From: Bacteroidales bacterium UBA6360
GTDB lineage: Bacteria > Bacteroidota > Bacteroidia > Bacteroidales > UBA932
Length of the DNA stretch: 22,909 nucleotides
NCBI GenBank assembly: GCA_002440085.1
Contig: DJRM01000138.1
Location: 13,786-36,694, forward strand
Reading direction: 5' to 3'
The position numbers and the translations under genes are program-made. Under the pieces are notes generated by a model that saw nothing but the letters and a program-made list of their open reading frames with translations, had not been told where the DNA came from and did no database searches. Positions 15,908 through 22,909 of this stretch are shown in pieces. Positions within the stretch are counted from its first letter, which is position 1; every line of letters starts with the position of its first letter.

Positions 15908-17156
15908 TACAATAATAATAGGCGGGGGACTGACGGGGCTGCTTGCCGGAATAAGACTCCAGAATGCGGGGCAGAACTGCGCCCTCATCTCCGCAGGACA
16001 GTCGGCGATGCACTTCTGGTCAGGCGCATTCGACTTGCTGAACCGTCTCCCCGACGGCACGGATGTGGACTATCCGCTCGAAGCCATGCAGAAGCTTCTG
16101 CCCACACATCCCTATTCCATTGCCGGACCGGAGAAAGTGCTCGGCTATCTGCGTGGCGCCACGGAAATATTCGGACGTTTCGGATGCCGGACACACATCC
16201 CGGAGGATCTTCGCAACACATTCAGGCTCAGCTCAATGGGCTCGCTCAAACGATGTTTCCTGACAATGGACGACCTATTGACGACCGACATTCCCGACGA
16301 GCAGCTGTGCAGGCGCGCACTTGTGGCGAACCTTGACGGATTCCTCGACTTCAACACGGACTTCATAGCCAAGGGCATAGAGGACACCGGAAGCCCGTGC
16401 AGAACCGTCACGATTCACCTCGACGCCTTGGAGAACCTGCGAAAAAGCCCGACCGAAATGCGTTCGACCAACATATCGAGGATTCTAGACCGTCCTACGT
16501 TCAAGGAATATGTCTCCCAGATTCGCGAAAAATATGACGGAGAGGATCTGATTGTACTCCCGGCCATATTCAGTCTCGCGGACTCCGGTGATGCGATTCA
16601 GTTAGGAAAAGTGATGAACACGCGAGTCAGATTTGTGGCGACAATGCCGCCGTCTGTGCCAGGAATCGAGATACAGCGCGGTCTTACCGACCTGTTCTGC
16701 AAGTCAGGCGGCAAGCTCTTCAAGGGTGACAGCGTCACATCCGGAAAGTTCGACGGAGACAGGCTCCTCAGCGTGCGTACGGCAAATATCAGCGACATGG
16801 ACTTCAAGGCAGACAACTTCATTCTCGCAAGCGGTGGTTTCTTCAGCAATGGTCTGAAATCCGACAGAGAAAGAGCCTATGAGCCGGCCCTTGACATTGA
16901 CATAGAATCACTTCCTAACAGAGAAGACTGGTTTGATGCTGACAGTTTCTTCGACAAGCAGAACTATATGGGATTCGGAGCCCGTCTCAGCGCCGGAGCG
17001 GGTCTACGGGCAAGCCGCGGAGGAAATGTGCTTGAAAACCTCTTTGCGGCGGGGAGCATACTCGGTGGAAGCAACCCACTGTATGAGGGCTGCGGAGGAG
17101 GAGTGGCAATCTGCTCTGCGTTCAATGCCGCGGACAGCATACTCGGCAAGGCCTGA
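15897..17156 (+). CDS. glpB: Anaerobic glycerol-3-phosphate dehydrogenase, subunit B
   Basis: 419 residues from the ATG at 15897 (MKFDTIIIGGGLTGLLAG). An ATG at 15870 is also in frame but would lengthen the overlap with glpA from 11 to 38 bases and add nine residues before the FAD motif. GlpB is the FAD/FMN-containing subunit linking catalytic GlpA to the iron-sulfur GlpC at the membrane. The N-terminal Rossmann motif IIIGGGLTGLLAGIRL is followed by the family segment SAGQSAMHFWSGAFDLL. The C-terminal part ends with a flavoprotein signature (NLFAAGSILGGSNPLYEG, then GGGVAICSAFNA). Position and overlap place it in one operon with glpA and glpC. Confidence 0.92.
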   Translation: MKFDTIIIGGGLTGLLAGIRLQNAGQNCALISAGQSAMHFWSGAFDLLNRLPDGTDVDYPLEAMQKLLPTHPYSIAGPEKVLGYLRGATEIFGRFGCRTHIPEDLRNTFRLSSMGSLKRCFLTMDDLLTTDIPDEQLCRRALVANLDGFLDFNTDFIAKGIEDTGSPCRTVTIHLDALENLRKSPTEMRSTNISRILDRPTFKEYVSQIREKYDGEDLIVLPAIFSLADSGDAIQLGKVMNTRVRFVATMPPSVPGIEIQRGLTDLFCKSGGKLFKGDSVTSGKFDGDRLLSVRTANISDMDFKADNFILASGGFFSNGLKSDRERAYEPALDIDIESLPNREDWFDADSFFDKQNYMGFGARLSAGAGLRASRGGNVLENLFAAGSILGGSNPLYEGCGGGVAICSAFNAADSILGKA

Positions 17157-17187
17157 CATACTCACGAGAATCAACAGAATACGAACG

Positions 17188-18447
17188 ATGGACACACTGA
17201 AACAGATGAATCTCAACGACATGACAGGCAACAACTTTGAGCAGTGCCTAAAGTGCACCATCTGCACTGTATACTGCCCTGTCGTGCCGGCAAATCCGGC
17301 CTATCCAGGGCCGAAGCAGGCAGGGCCGGACGGCGAGAGACTCCGGCTCAAGAACGGATCCTACTATGACAAAACCTTGAAATACTGTCTCAACTGCAAG
17401 CGCTGCGAGGTTGCCTGCCCGTCCGGAGTGAGGGTCGCGGACATCATCCAGAACGCGAGGATAAGGTACGGGAATCAGATTCCGGGAGCGCGCGAAATTG
17501 CCCTCTCAAGCACAGACCTCGTGGGAAAACTGGCCGGAAGTCTGGCAGGGCTCGTCAATCCCCTGCTCCGCACGGCTGCCGCAAAGGATATTCTTCACAC
17601 CGTCGCGGGAATTGACAGACACAGGACTTTTCCGAACTACGCCTCTGAGACTTTCGAGAAATGGTTCAAGAAAAACGCGCAGGCCGGACAGGATGCCTAC
17701 TCCAACAAAATCAACTATTTCCACGGATGTTACGTAAACTACAACTACCCGCAGCTCGGAAAGGATTTCGTAAAGGTCATGAACGCCCTCGGGATTGGAG
17801 TAATGCTGCTCGATGACGAGAGATGCTGTTCCATAGCGATGATTTCAAACGGTTTGGCAAAAACTGCCGCAAGAAATGCAAGGCACAATGTGAAAGTCAT
17901 GGAAAAAGCCGTTGAAACGACCGGGGCACCCATTATCGGGGCGTCATCAACCTGCATACTCACGATGAGGGAGGAATATCCGGCTTTGCTCGGCATCGAC
18001 AACGGCAAGATCCGCAATAGTCTCGACCTTGCGACCAAGTTCATTTTCAGGCAACTCGCTGAGGGAAAGCGGCTACGGTTCCGCCGGGACTACCACGCAA
18101 GGATTGCCTACCACACCCCCTGCCACCTCGAAAAGCTCGGTTGGGGTTATTTCTCAATCGAACTCCTGAAGATGATTCCCGGCGTGGAACTGACCATACT
18201 CGAGAGCAACTGTTGCGGAATTGCCGGCACATACGGATTCAAGAAAGAGAATTATGAGGTGTCCCAAGCCATCGGCAGACCGCTTTTTGACCAGATTGCA
18301 GCCGTCGCGCCCGACTTCGTGGCCTGCGACTGCGAGACATGCAAATGGCAGATTGAGATGTCCGCCGGAGTGAGCGTCAAACATCCTGTTTCGATACTCG
18401 CCGAAGCCACTGACGACTCGCCAAATGTCGAAGACGAGGAACTTTGA
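17188..18447 (+). CDS. glpC: Anaerobic glycerol-3-phosphate dehydrogenase, iron-sulfur subunit C
   Basis: 419 residues from the ATG at 17188 (MDTLKQMNLND). The open frame extends to 16933, but that part overlaps glpB and has no homologous character. Two 4Fe-4S ferredoxin motifs are complete: Cys20/23/26/30 (CLKCTICTVYCP) and Cys67/70/73/77 (CLNCKRCEVACP). Two CCG-type domains follow, one with HGCYVNYNYP and ERCCS, the other with TPCHLEKLG and ESNCCGIAGTYG, as in heterodisulfide-reductase-like subunits. GlpC anchors the dehydrogenase and hands electrons to the quinone pool. It starts 31 bases after glpB and closes the glp operon. A -7 promoter box lies 12 bases after its stop. Confidence 0.95.
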   Translation: MDTLKQMNLNDMTGNNFEQCLKCTICTVYCPVVPANPAYPGPKQAGPDGERLRLKNGSYYDKTLKYCLNCKRCEVACPSGVRVADIIQNARIRYGNQIPGAREIALSSTDLVGKLAGSLAGLVNPLLRTAAAKDILHTVAGIDRHRTFPNYASETFEKWFKKNAQAGQDAYSNKINYFHGCYVNYNYPQLGKDFVKVMNALGIGVMLLDDERCCSIAMISNGLAKTAARNARHNVKVMEKAVETTGAPIIGASSTCILTMREEYPALLGIDNGKIRNSLDLATKFIFRQLAEGKRLRFRRDYHARIAYHTPCHLEKLGWGYFSIELLKMIPGVELTILESNCCGIAGTYGFKKENYEVSQAIGRPLFDQIAAVAPDFVACDCETCKWQIEMSAGVSVKHPVSILAEATDDSPNVEDEEL

Positions 18448-18458
18448 CATATTTTATG

Positions 18459-18466
18459 TAAGTTTG
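18459..18466 (+). promoter_or_regulatory. Possible -7 element of the glsA-glsB pair
   Basis: TAAGTTTG matches TAnnTTTG exactly and lies 28 bases before the acyltransferase ATG. The nearest TTTG (18443-18446) is only 12 bp upstream, short for a -33 box, so the promoter is plausible rather than certain. It would let the acyltransferase genes be expressed independently of glpABC. Confidence 0.45.
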
Positions 18467-18494
18467 CTGCCAATCCGCAAAATGCGAAAGGAAA

Positions 18495-19319
18495 ATGGAA
18501 GACAAGACCATCGACATAGAAGAAATATTCCGAAAGAAATTCAACGGTAAAGCCCCGAAATTTCTCACAAAAGCACTGAAGCGGCTCATACACCAGGACT
18601 TCATAAACGACTACCTGCGTCAGGGCCATGAAGGTGTAGAGTTCTGCGAGAATGCAATTAAATATCTCAATGTGAAGATTGAAGTCGAGGGGCTTGAGAA
18701 CCTGCCGGAGTCTCCTGACGCCCGGTTCACTTTCGTGTCGAACCATCCGCTCGGAGGCGTGGACGGCATCGCGCTCGCCGGCATCATCGGAAGGAAATAC
18801 GATGGAAGGATAAAGCTCATGGTCAACGACTTTCTGATGCACCTCGGCGGGCTGGCTCCGCTCTGCATCCCGGTAAATGCGAAAATCAGGAAGAAAGGTG
18901 AGGGTATAGGCACACAGAACAGGGATTTGCCGCGTCTGACAAACGAAATCTTCGCGTCGGACAATCAGGTCCTCATGTTTCCGGCAGGCCTGTGCTCAAG
19001 AAAGAAAGACGGTAGGATACAGGATTTAGTGTGGTCGAAAGTATTTGTGGCAAAGAGTGTTGAATACCATCGTGACATCGTCCCCGTCCATTTCATAGGA
19101 GAAAACTCCAGGCGTTTCTACAGGGTGGCGAGCCTCTCGTCCGCATTGAGACTGAGATTCAACATCGCGATGGCGTTCCTCCCCGACGAGCTCTACCGCG
19201 CGCAAGGCAAGACTTTCAGAATAGTCTTCGGGAAACCGGTTCCGTGGCAGTCATTTGACAGAAGCAGGACTCCGAAGGAATGGGCACAGGAAGTGAGGGC
19301 TGCGGTCTATGACCTCTAA
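18495..19319 (+). CDS. glsA: PlsC-like O-acyltransferase, probable glycine-lipid synthase subunit GlsA
   Basis: 274 residues, with AGGAAA just before the ATG. It belongs to the lysophospholipid acyltransferase (PlsC/LPLAT) superfamily. The catalytic motif is NHPLGGVDG with His84 and Asp90, spaced as in the hemolysin/OlsA-like branch rather than HX4D. The second motif reads FPAGLCSRK (from Phe162) where PlsC has FPEGTRS. There is no clear transmembrane helix, so it is probably a peripheral inner-membrane enzyme. In Bacteroides a PlsC-like GlsA acylates the hydroxyl of an N-acyl amino acid made by GlsB, giving glycine lipids. The next gene here is a GlsB-like protein, 30 bases away, which is the main reason for the name. 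A general phospholipid acyltransferase is the alternative. Confidence 0.72.
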   Translation: MEDKTIDIEEIFRKKFNGKAPKFLTKALKRLIHQDFINDYLRQGHEGVEFCENAIKYLNVKIEVEGLENLPESPDARFTFVSNHPLGGVDGIALAGIIGRKYDGRIKLMVNDFLMHLGGLAPLCIPVNAKIRKKGEGIGTQNRDLPRLTNEIFASDNQVLMFPAGLCSRKKDGRIQDLVWSKVFVAKSVEYHRDIVPVHFIGENSRRFYRVASLSSALRLRFNIAMAFLPDELYRAQGKTFRIVFGKPVPWQSFDRSRTPKEWAQEVRAAVYDL

Positions 19320-19349
19320 GAAGGAAACAAACTGACAAAAAAACGAATT

Positions 19350-20423
19350 ATGGCAGACAACAAGACACATGATATTATTGAACCCGTAGACGTGGCTCTC
19401 CTCAAGACGGAACTCACGCCGAGGAAAAAACTTCGCAACACGAACAAGGCCGGCAACGAACTGTATGTCATCACCGCCAAAGACTCACCGAACGTCATGA
19501 GGGAAATCGGGCGTCTGCGGGAAGAGACATTCCGTGCTGAAGGCGGAGGTACGGGCCTGGCCATGGATATCGACTCTTTCGACACGATGGAGCCTCCATG
19601 CTGTCAGCTGATTGTCTGGGATCCGGACAACGAAGCCATAATCGGAGGCTATCGTTTCATTTTCGGTACAGATGTAAGGCTTGACGGGAACGGGCAGCCG
19701 ACCCTCGCGACTTCCCATCTGTTCCACTTCTCGGACAAGTTCATCAAAGAATACCTCCCGTTTACGATAGAGCTCGGACGTTCGTTCATATCGCGTGACT
19801 ATCAGCGGATTCAGGCCGGTTCAAAGGCTCTCTTCGCCCTTGACAATCTCTGGGACGGGCTCGGGGCACTCATGATGATGCGCCCCGGAATGAAATACTA
19901 TTTCGGGAAAATGACCATGTACCCGTCTTTCAACCGCTACGGACGCGACCTCATCCTGCACTTTCTCCACAAGCACTTCCCCGACAATGAATCGCTTGTG
20001 ACAACCAAGAATCCCGTTGTCATCGGGACTCCGGCTGAAAAGATGGATGCCGTACTCACAGAAGATGATTTCAAGTCAGATTACAGAATACTGAACAGGG
20101 AAATCCGCGCTCTCGGCGAGAACATCCCTCCGCTCGTAAATACCTATATGGGAATCTCACCGTCGCTGAAGGTATTCGGGACTGCCGTGAACGACGAGTT
20201 CGGAGATGTTGAAGAAACGGGTATATTAGTGGATTTCAACGATATATATGACGAAAAGCGCGCCCGCCACATAGACTCGTTCATAAAGGAACAGATTGCA
20301 AAAATCAAGACGAGATGGCCTCAGACCATAGAAAAATTCGAGGGTGAGATCGCGCAGAAAATCGCCGCCCGCAGAGACGAACGTTTTCTTAAGATTTTCA
20401 ATTGGAGAAACGGGAAAAACTGA
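19350..20423 (+). CDS. glsB: GNAT-fold N-acyltransferase (hemolysin/OlsB-like), probable GlsB
   Basis: 357 residues. The central part (about 50-215) matches the hemolysin/OlsB acyltransferase family related to acyl-homoserine-lactone synthases and GNAT enzymes: REIGRLREETFRAEGGGTG, then QLIVWDPDNEAIIGGYRFI, then TIELGRSFISRDYQ and LGALMMM. In Bacteroides GlsB joins a 3-hydroxy fatty acyl group, probably from acyl-ACP, to glycine (commendamide-type product), and GlsA adds a second acyl chain. The N-terminal 35 residues and the long helical, charged C-terminus (DEKRARHIDSFIKEQIAKI onward) are extra and lack recognised motifs. It is translated from the same transcript as glsA. Its TGA lies 2 bp from the stop of the convergent lipoprotein gene. 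Ornithine-lipid synthesis would be the alternative role; the sequence does not show the amino-acid substrate. Confidence 0.72.
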   Translation: MADNKTHDIIEPVDVALLKTELTPRKKLRNTNKAGNELYVITAKDSPNVMREIGRLREETFRAEGGGTGLAMDIDSFDTMEPPCCQLIVWDPDNEAIIGGYRFIFGTDVRLDGNGQPTLATSHLFHFSDKFIKEYLPFTIELGRSFISRDYQRIQAGSKALFALDNLWDGLGALMMMRPGMKYYFGKMTMYPSFNRYGRDLILHFLHKHFPDNESLVTTKNPVVIGTPAEKMDAVLTEDDFKSDYRILNREIRALGENIPPLVNTYMGISPSLKVFGTAVNDEFGDVEETGILVDFNDIYDEKRARHIDSFIKEQIAKIKTRWPQTIEKFEGEIAQKIAARRDERFLKIFNWRNGKN

Positions 20424-20425
20424 GA

Positions 20426-21247
20426 CTATTCCTTCCTGACTCTGGCTATCAGGGCAGTGGTCATGTCGGAGCTCTGCTCGGCAGCTGACTGGGTAAGCCA
20501 CTGGAGGGCGAGTTCACGATTGCCCATCATGAAGCAGCCGAGTCCGATGTTGTATTCAAGGCAGGCACGGAAACAGGGATCTTTTGCCGTGTCAAGGATT
20601 GACATCCAGCTTTTTACAGCGGCATCCCATTTGAAGTCCAGAGCCTGCTGAAGAGCGTTGCTCCACGCGCTGTCCTCTGTGTACCATAGACCAAATTCCT
20701 CCTCCTTCCATGTCGGAACAAATGACGAGGAAATTCTGTTGCCGATATTTTTCCCGGAAAGCGCGGCATCGGCACCGGCATCAGCAGTAATCGTAAATGA
20801 CTTCACGCCAGAGTTTTCGCCGCCGAGGGCATCGTAGCAGTACAGCGGCAGTCTTATGCTCCCCTGCCTGTAGCCGTCCGCAAATTCGGAAGGGTGCCCG
20901 AACAGAAAGACAACATCCGCATCAGTCTTCAGCACAAGGCTTACAAGCGAGTCAGCCGTAGCCATGCCGGCGAAGTCATCCGTGTACTGAATCGTGTAAA
21001 GACGCGTGGAATCGCTCTCCGGATAGGCTGCATCAAGTTTGTCCGCAAGAGCACCGGCAACCGAGCCAGTAAGCTGCATCTCTTCCTGAGTCAGCCCATA
21101 AGGGTAGACCATGGCGACAGACTTGCCGGTAAGGTCCAGTCCGGAGGATGAAGGATGTCTCATTTCCATTGACATTTCATACACCTGCGGAGAGCAGGCC
21201 GCAAACAAAGCCGCACAAAGCAGCATGACACAAGATGAACGTCTCAT
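20426..21247 (-). CDS. Bacteroidales lipoprotein of unknown function (DUF6340-like)
   Basis: 273 residues from the ATG at 21247, with AAAGGA just upstream. The signal peptide ends in a lipobox LFAAC, so Cys18 would be lipidated. The next residues (SPQ) lack the acidic export signal of surface lipoproteins, so a periplasm-facing position is possible. The early segment (YEMSMEMRHPSSSGLDLTGKSVAMVY) and overall plan resemble Bacteroidota lipoproteins filed as DUF6340; I am moderately sure of that match. The C-terminal 70 residues look like TPR-type helices (YNIGLGCFMMGNRELALQWLTQSA), suggesting protein binding. No enzyme motif is seen. An intrinsic terminator ends 11 bases before the ATG, so expression needs read-through from rimO or an unseen promoter. 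Confidence 0.8.
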   Translation of the reverse strand: MRRSSCVMLLCAALFAACSPQVYEMSMEMRHPSSSGLDLTGKSVAMVYPYGLTQEEMQLTGSVAGALADKLDAAYPESDSTRLYTIQYTDDFAGMATADSLVSLVLKTDADVVFLFGHPSEFADGYRQGSIRLPLYCYDALGGENSGVKSFTITADAGADAALSGKNIGNRISSSFVPTWKEEEFGLWYTEDSAWSNALQQALDFKWDAAVKSWMSILDTAKDPCFRACLEYNIGLGCFMMGNRELALQWLTQSAAEQSSDMTTALIARVRKE

Positions 21248-21258
21248 AATAATCCTTT

Positions 21259-21284
21259 AAAAAATTCAGGAGCAGCCTGGCTCC
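21259..21284 (-). terminator. Intrinsic terminator between rimO and the lipoprotein gene
   Basis: On the minus strand GGAGC (21284-21280) and GCTCC (21273-21269) form a 5-bp stem, extendable with a bulge, followed by TGAATTTTTT. It lies 8 bases after the rimO stop. The T run ends only 11 bases before the downstream ATG, so the hairpin could also act as an attenuator for that gene. Confidence 0.65.
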
Positions 21285-21292
21285 GGGAGCGT

Positions 21293-22648
21293 TTATTCCA
21301 AGGTCCTGACAAAGTCCGCCGCGAGATCGTAATCGTCCGCAGCAGTAATCCTAACCTCAATGAAATGTCCCGCAAGCGTCTGAGGATCAAGATCCCCGAA
21401 ATGCTCCGGGCTGTACTTTACAAGAATCTCGCCATCCACTTCAGGAGACTCGAACTCGCTGCGGCAGACAAGTATTGACTGTTCCGGGAACCATGAATCG
21501 ACAAGCACTCGCACATCCGTCCCGACACGCGAGCGGTTATACGATAGGGAAATCTCCCTCTGAACCTCCATCAGTTCGTCCAAACGTTTCTGTTTTGTGG
21601 ACTGGCGGACAGTATCCTTAAAATGTTCCGCCCCGTATGTTCCCTCTTCCTCGGAATATGTGAACGCCCCGAGCCGTTCAAACTTCGCTTCCTCCACGAA
21701 ATCAAGAAGTTCACGGAACTCGCGTGTACCCTCTCCCGGATGACCCACAATCATCGTTGTCCTCAACACGACACCCGGCACTTTGGAACGCATCTTCCCG
21801 ATAAGTTCCCTCGTCCAGCGCCCGTCGACATGACGGTGCATATTGTCAAGAACCTTATCAGAGATATGCTGGAGAGGAATGTCCATGTAACGGCAGACCT
21901 TCGGATTGCCAGCCATTATGTCAAGGACATCCTCAGGAAAATCCGCCGGATAGGAATAGTGAATCCTCAGCCATTCGATGCCCTGCACTTTCGAGAGACG
22001 CTCAAGAAGTTCCCCGAGTGCGCGCCTGTGATAGAGGTCAATCCCGTAATAAGTCGTGTCCTGCGCGATTATCACAAGTTCACGCACGCCCGTCGCTGCA
22101 AGGTTCTCGGCCTCTTCAACAAGCCGATCCATAGGAACTGAGCGGTGAGCGCCCCTGATGTAGGGAATGGCGCAATAGGAACAGCGGCGGTCGCACCCCT
22201 CGCTGATTTTAAGGTAGGCGTAACTTCCGCTGCCGCCAAGGACAAGACGGCTCTGCCCGAGACGAGGCTCCGGAGCCACTCCAAGAGCCCTGACAACTTC
22301 ATCATTGTCCCTCGCGCCGAGCCAAAGGTCAACTTCCGGAATCAGACCGGGAAGCTCCGAAGCATATCGTTGAGACAGGCAGCCGAAAACGACAATCTTT
22401 CCGACCCTGCCGGCCTTCTTGCGTCCGGCAATTTCAAGAATGGTGTTGATCGACTCCTCCTTTGCATCTCCGATGAAACCGCAGGTATTCACCAGGACGA
22501 CATCGACAAAACCGTCACCGCAATCTTCCTCCCCGCAGATGTCATACGCATCCTTCACCTGCGCAAGCACATGCTCAGTGTCCACGGTGTTCTTTGAGCA
22601 TCCGCGGACAATTGACTGGAGCCGGAGCTTTTTTCCTCCCTCGCTCAT
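21293..22648 (-). CDS. rimO: Ribosomal protein S12 methylthiotransferase
   Basis: 451 residues from the ATG at 22648. RimO is a radical-SAM enzyme that adds a methylthio group to a conserved Asp of ribosomal protein S12. The N-terminal methylthiotransferase domain has the three auxiliary-cluster Cys residues: Cys17 (RGCSKNTVDTE), Cys56 (VNTCGFIGDA) and Cys90 (FGCLSQRY). The radical-SAM motif is Cys152/156/159 (GCDRRCSYCAIPYIRG). The C-terminal 65 residues form the TRAM domain. GCSKNxVD and GFIGDAKEESI point to RimO rather than the tRNA enzyme MiaB, and the length fits. Its start overlaps the stop of the upstream DUF5606-like gene by 4 bp (ATGA). A terminator follows its TAA. Confidence 0.95.
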   Translation of the reverse strand: MSEGGKKLRLQSIVRGCSKNTVDTEHVLAQVKDAYDICGEEDCGDGFVDVVLVNTCGFIGDAKEESINTILEIAGRKKAGRVGKIVVFGCLSQRYASELPGLIPEVDLWLGARDNDEVVRALGVAPEPRLGQSRLVLGGSGSYAYLKISEGCDRRCSYCAIPYIRGAHRSVPMDRLVEEAENLAATGVRELVIIAQDTTYYGIDLYHRRALGELLERLSKVQGIEWLRIHYSYPADFPEDVLDIMAGNPKVCRYMDIPLQHISDKVLDNMHRHVDGRWTRELIGKMRSKVPGVVLRTTMIVGHPGEGTREFRELLDFVEEAKFERLGAFTYSEEEGTYGAEHFKDTVRQSTKQKRLDELMEVQREISLSYNRSRVGTDVRVLVDSWFPEQSILVCRSEFESPEVDGEILVKYSPEHFGDLDPQTLAGHFIEVRITAADDYDLAADFVRTLE

Positions 22649-22909
22649 TTTTCCTCAGCCTCAGACTTCTCTGCCTCCGGAGTCACGAAGTCAAGGGACG
22701 CATACTTGAGCAGGCAGTTATACCAGTCTACGACTTTCTTCATGTGAGAAACGTAAAAACGCTCTCCGTCATAGTCCGGCACAGCCTTGGCAAACAACGC
22801 CTTAAGTTCTTCTGCAGAAGTCTTTGAAGTCGGTGCCTCACCACCGCCAAGAACGTCCTTTAGTTTAAGGAAAACTTCGCTGAGCTTCATTTCACCCTCG
22901 GCGGTGTAG
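22645..22909 (-). CDS. DUF5606-like protein, C-terminal part (cut by window edge)
   Basis: The minus frame is open from the TGA at 22645-22647 to the window edge. An internal ATG at 22890 would give 81 residues, but codons before it read YTAEGE, continuing a sequence that looks like the middle of Bacteroidota DUF5606 proteins (about 140 residues). I therefore take the gene as truncated here with the N-terminal half outside. The visible part has LSEVFLKLKDVLGGGE, then a segment with PDYDGERFYVSHMKKVVDWYN, then an acidic tail (EAEKSEAEEK). The function of the family is unknown. The stop overlaps the rimO start as ATGA, so the two are probably translationally coupled. Confidence 0.7.
   Translation of the reverse strand, partial: YTAEGEMKLSEVFLKLKDVLGGGEAPTSKTSAEELKALFAKAVPDYDGERFYVSHMKKVVDWYNCLLKYASLDFVTPEAEKSEAEEK

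Noticed and set aside
16933..17187. N-terminal extension of glpC by 85 codons
   Set aside because: It overlaps the conserved end of glpB, and the ferredoxin domain begins naturally after the ATG at 17188.
22645..22890. Complete 81-residue small protein starting at the ATG at 22890
   Set aside because: The frame stays open to the window edge, and the upstream codons continue a DUF5606-like sequence, so a truncated larger gene is more likely.

Overview
The window looks like chromosomal DNA from a Bacteroidota member, most likely order Bacteroidales. The evidence is: several -7 promoter elements of the Bacteroidota form TAnnTTTG; an ssrA tag ending in YALAA; a 1095-residue SecA with C-terminal SEC-C motif; a DUF5606-like protein upstream of rimO; and a gene pair matching the two glycine-lipid acyltransferases (GlsA/GlsB type). 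I cannot name a genus. Nearly everything is core housekeeping. I saw no insertion sequence, CRISPR array or tRNA.

Left part (1-8920), mostly minus strand. A 3' gene fragment (1-363, plus) is convergent with a secreted DNA/RNA non-specific endonuclease (368-1147, minus). A complete tmRNA gene (1297-1696, minus) follows, with its own promoter. Its 3' end lies inside a 24-bp hairpin. Next come a Tyr-rich lipoprotein and a bactofilin whose stop codon overlaps a possible lipoprotein start, then secA, rnhA (RNase HI) and pdxA. secA and the bactofilin each have a recognisable -7 element. pdxA is divergent from recG across about 200 bp that contains inverted repeats.

Centre (8924-18447), plus strand. 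recG, a WYL-domain regulator, a membrane-anchored S9 serine peptidase, then glpA-glpB-glpC, the three-subunit anaerobic glycerol-3-phosphate dehydrogenase. Gaps are short and I found no clear terminator, so long transcripts are possible.

Right part (18459-22909). A -7 element precedes two acyltransferase genes read as glsA and glsB. Sitting beside the glycerol-3-phosphate dehydrogenase, they make this a membrane-lipid neighbourhood. glsB ends 2 bp from a convergent lipoprotein gene. That gene follows rimO (ribosomal protein S12 methylthiotransferase), with an intrinsic terminator just upstream of its start codon. rimO overlaps by 4 bp a DUF5606-like gene that runs off the right edge.

No clearly new multi-gene system is visible. 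The most unusual signals are the tmRNA 3'-end hairpin, a 10-G tract ahead of the nuclease, the bactofilin-lipoprotein pair with an odd basic tail that may reflect a frameshift, and the pdxA leader repeats.
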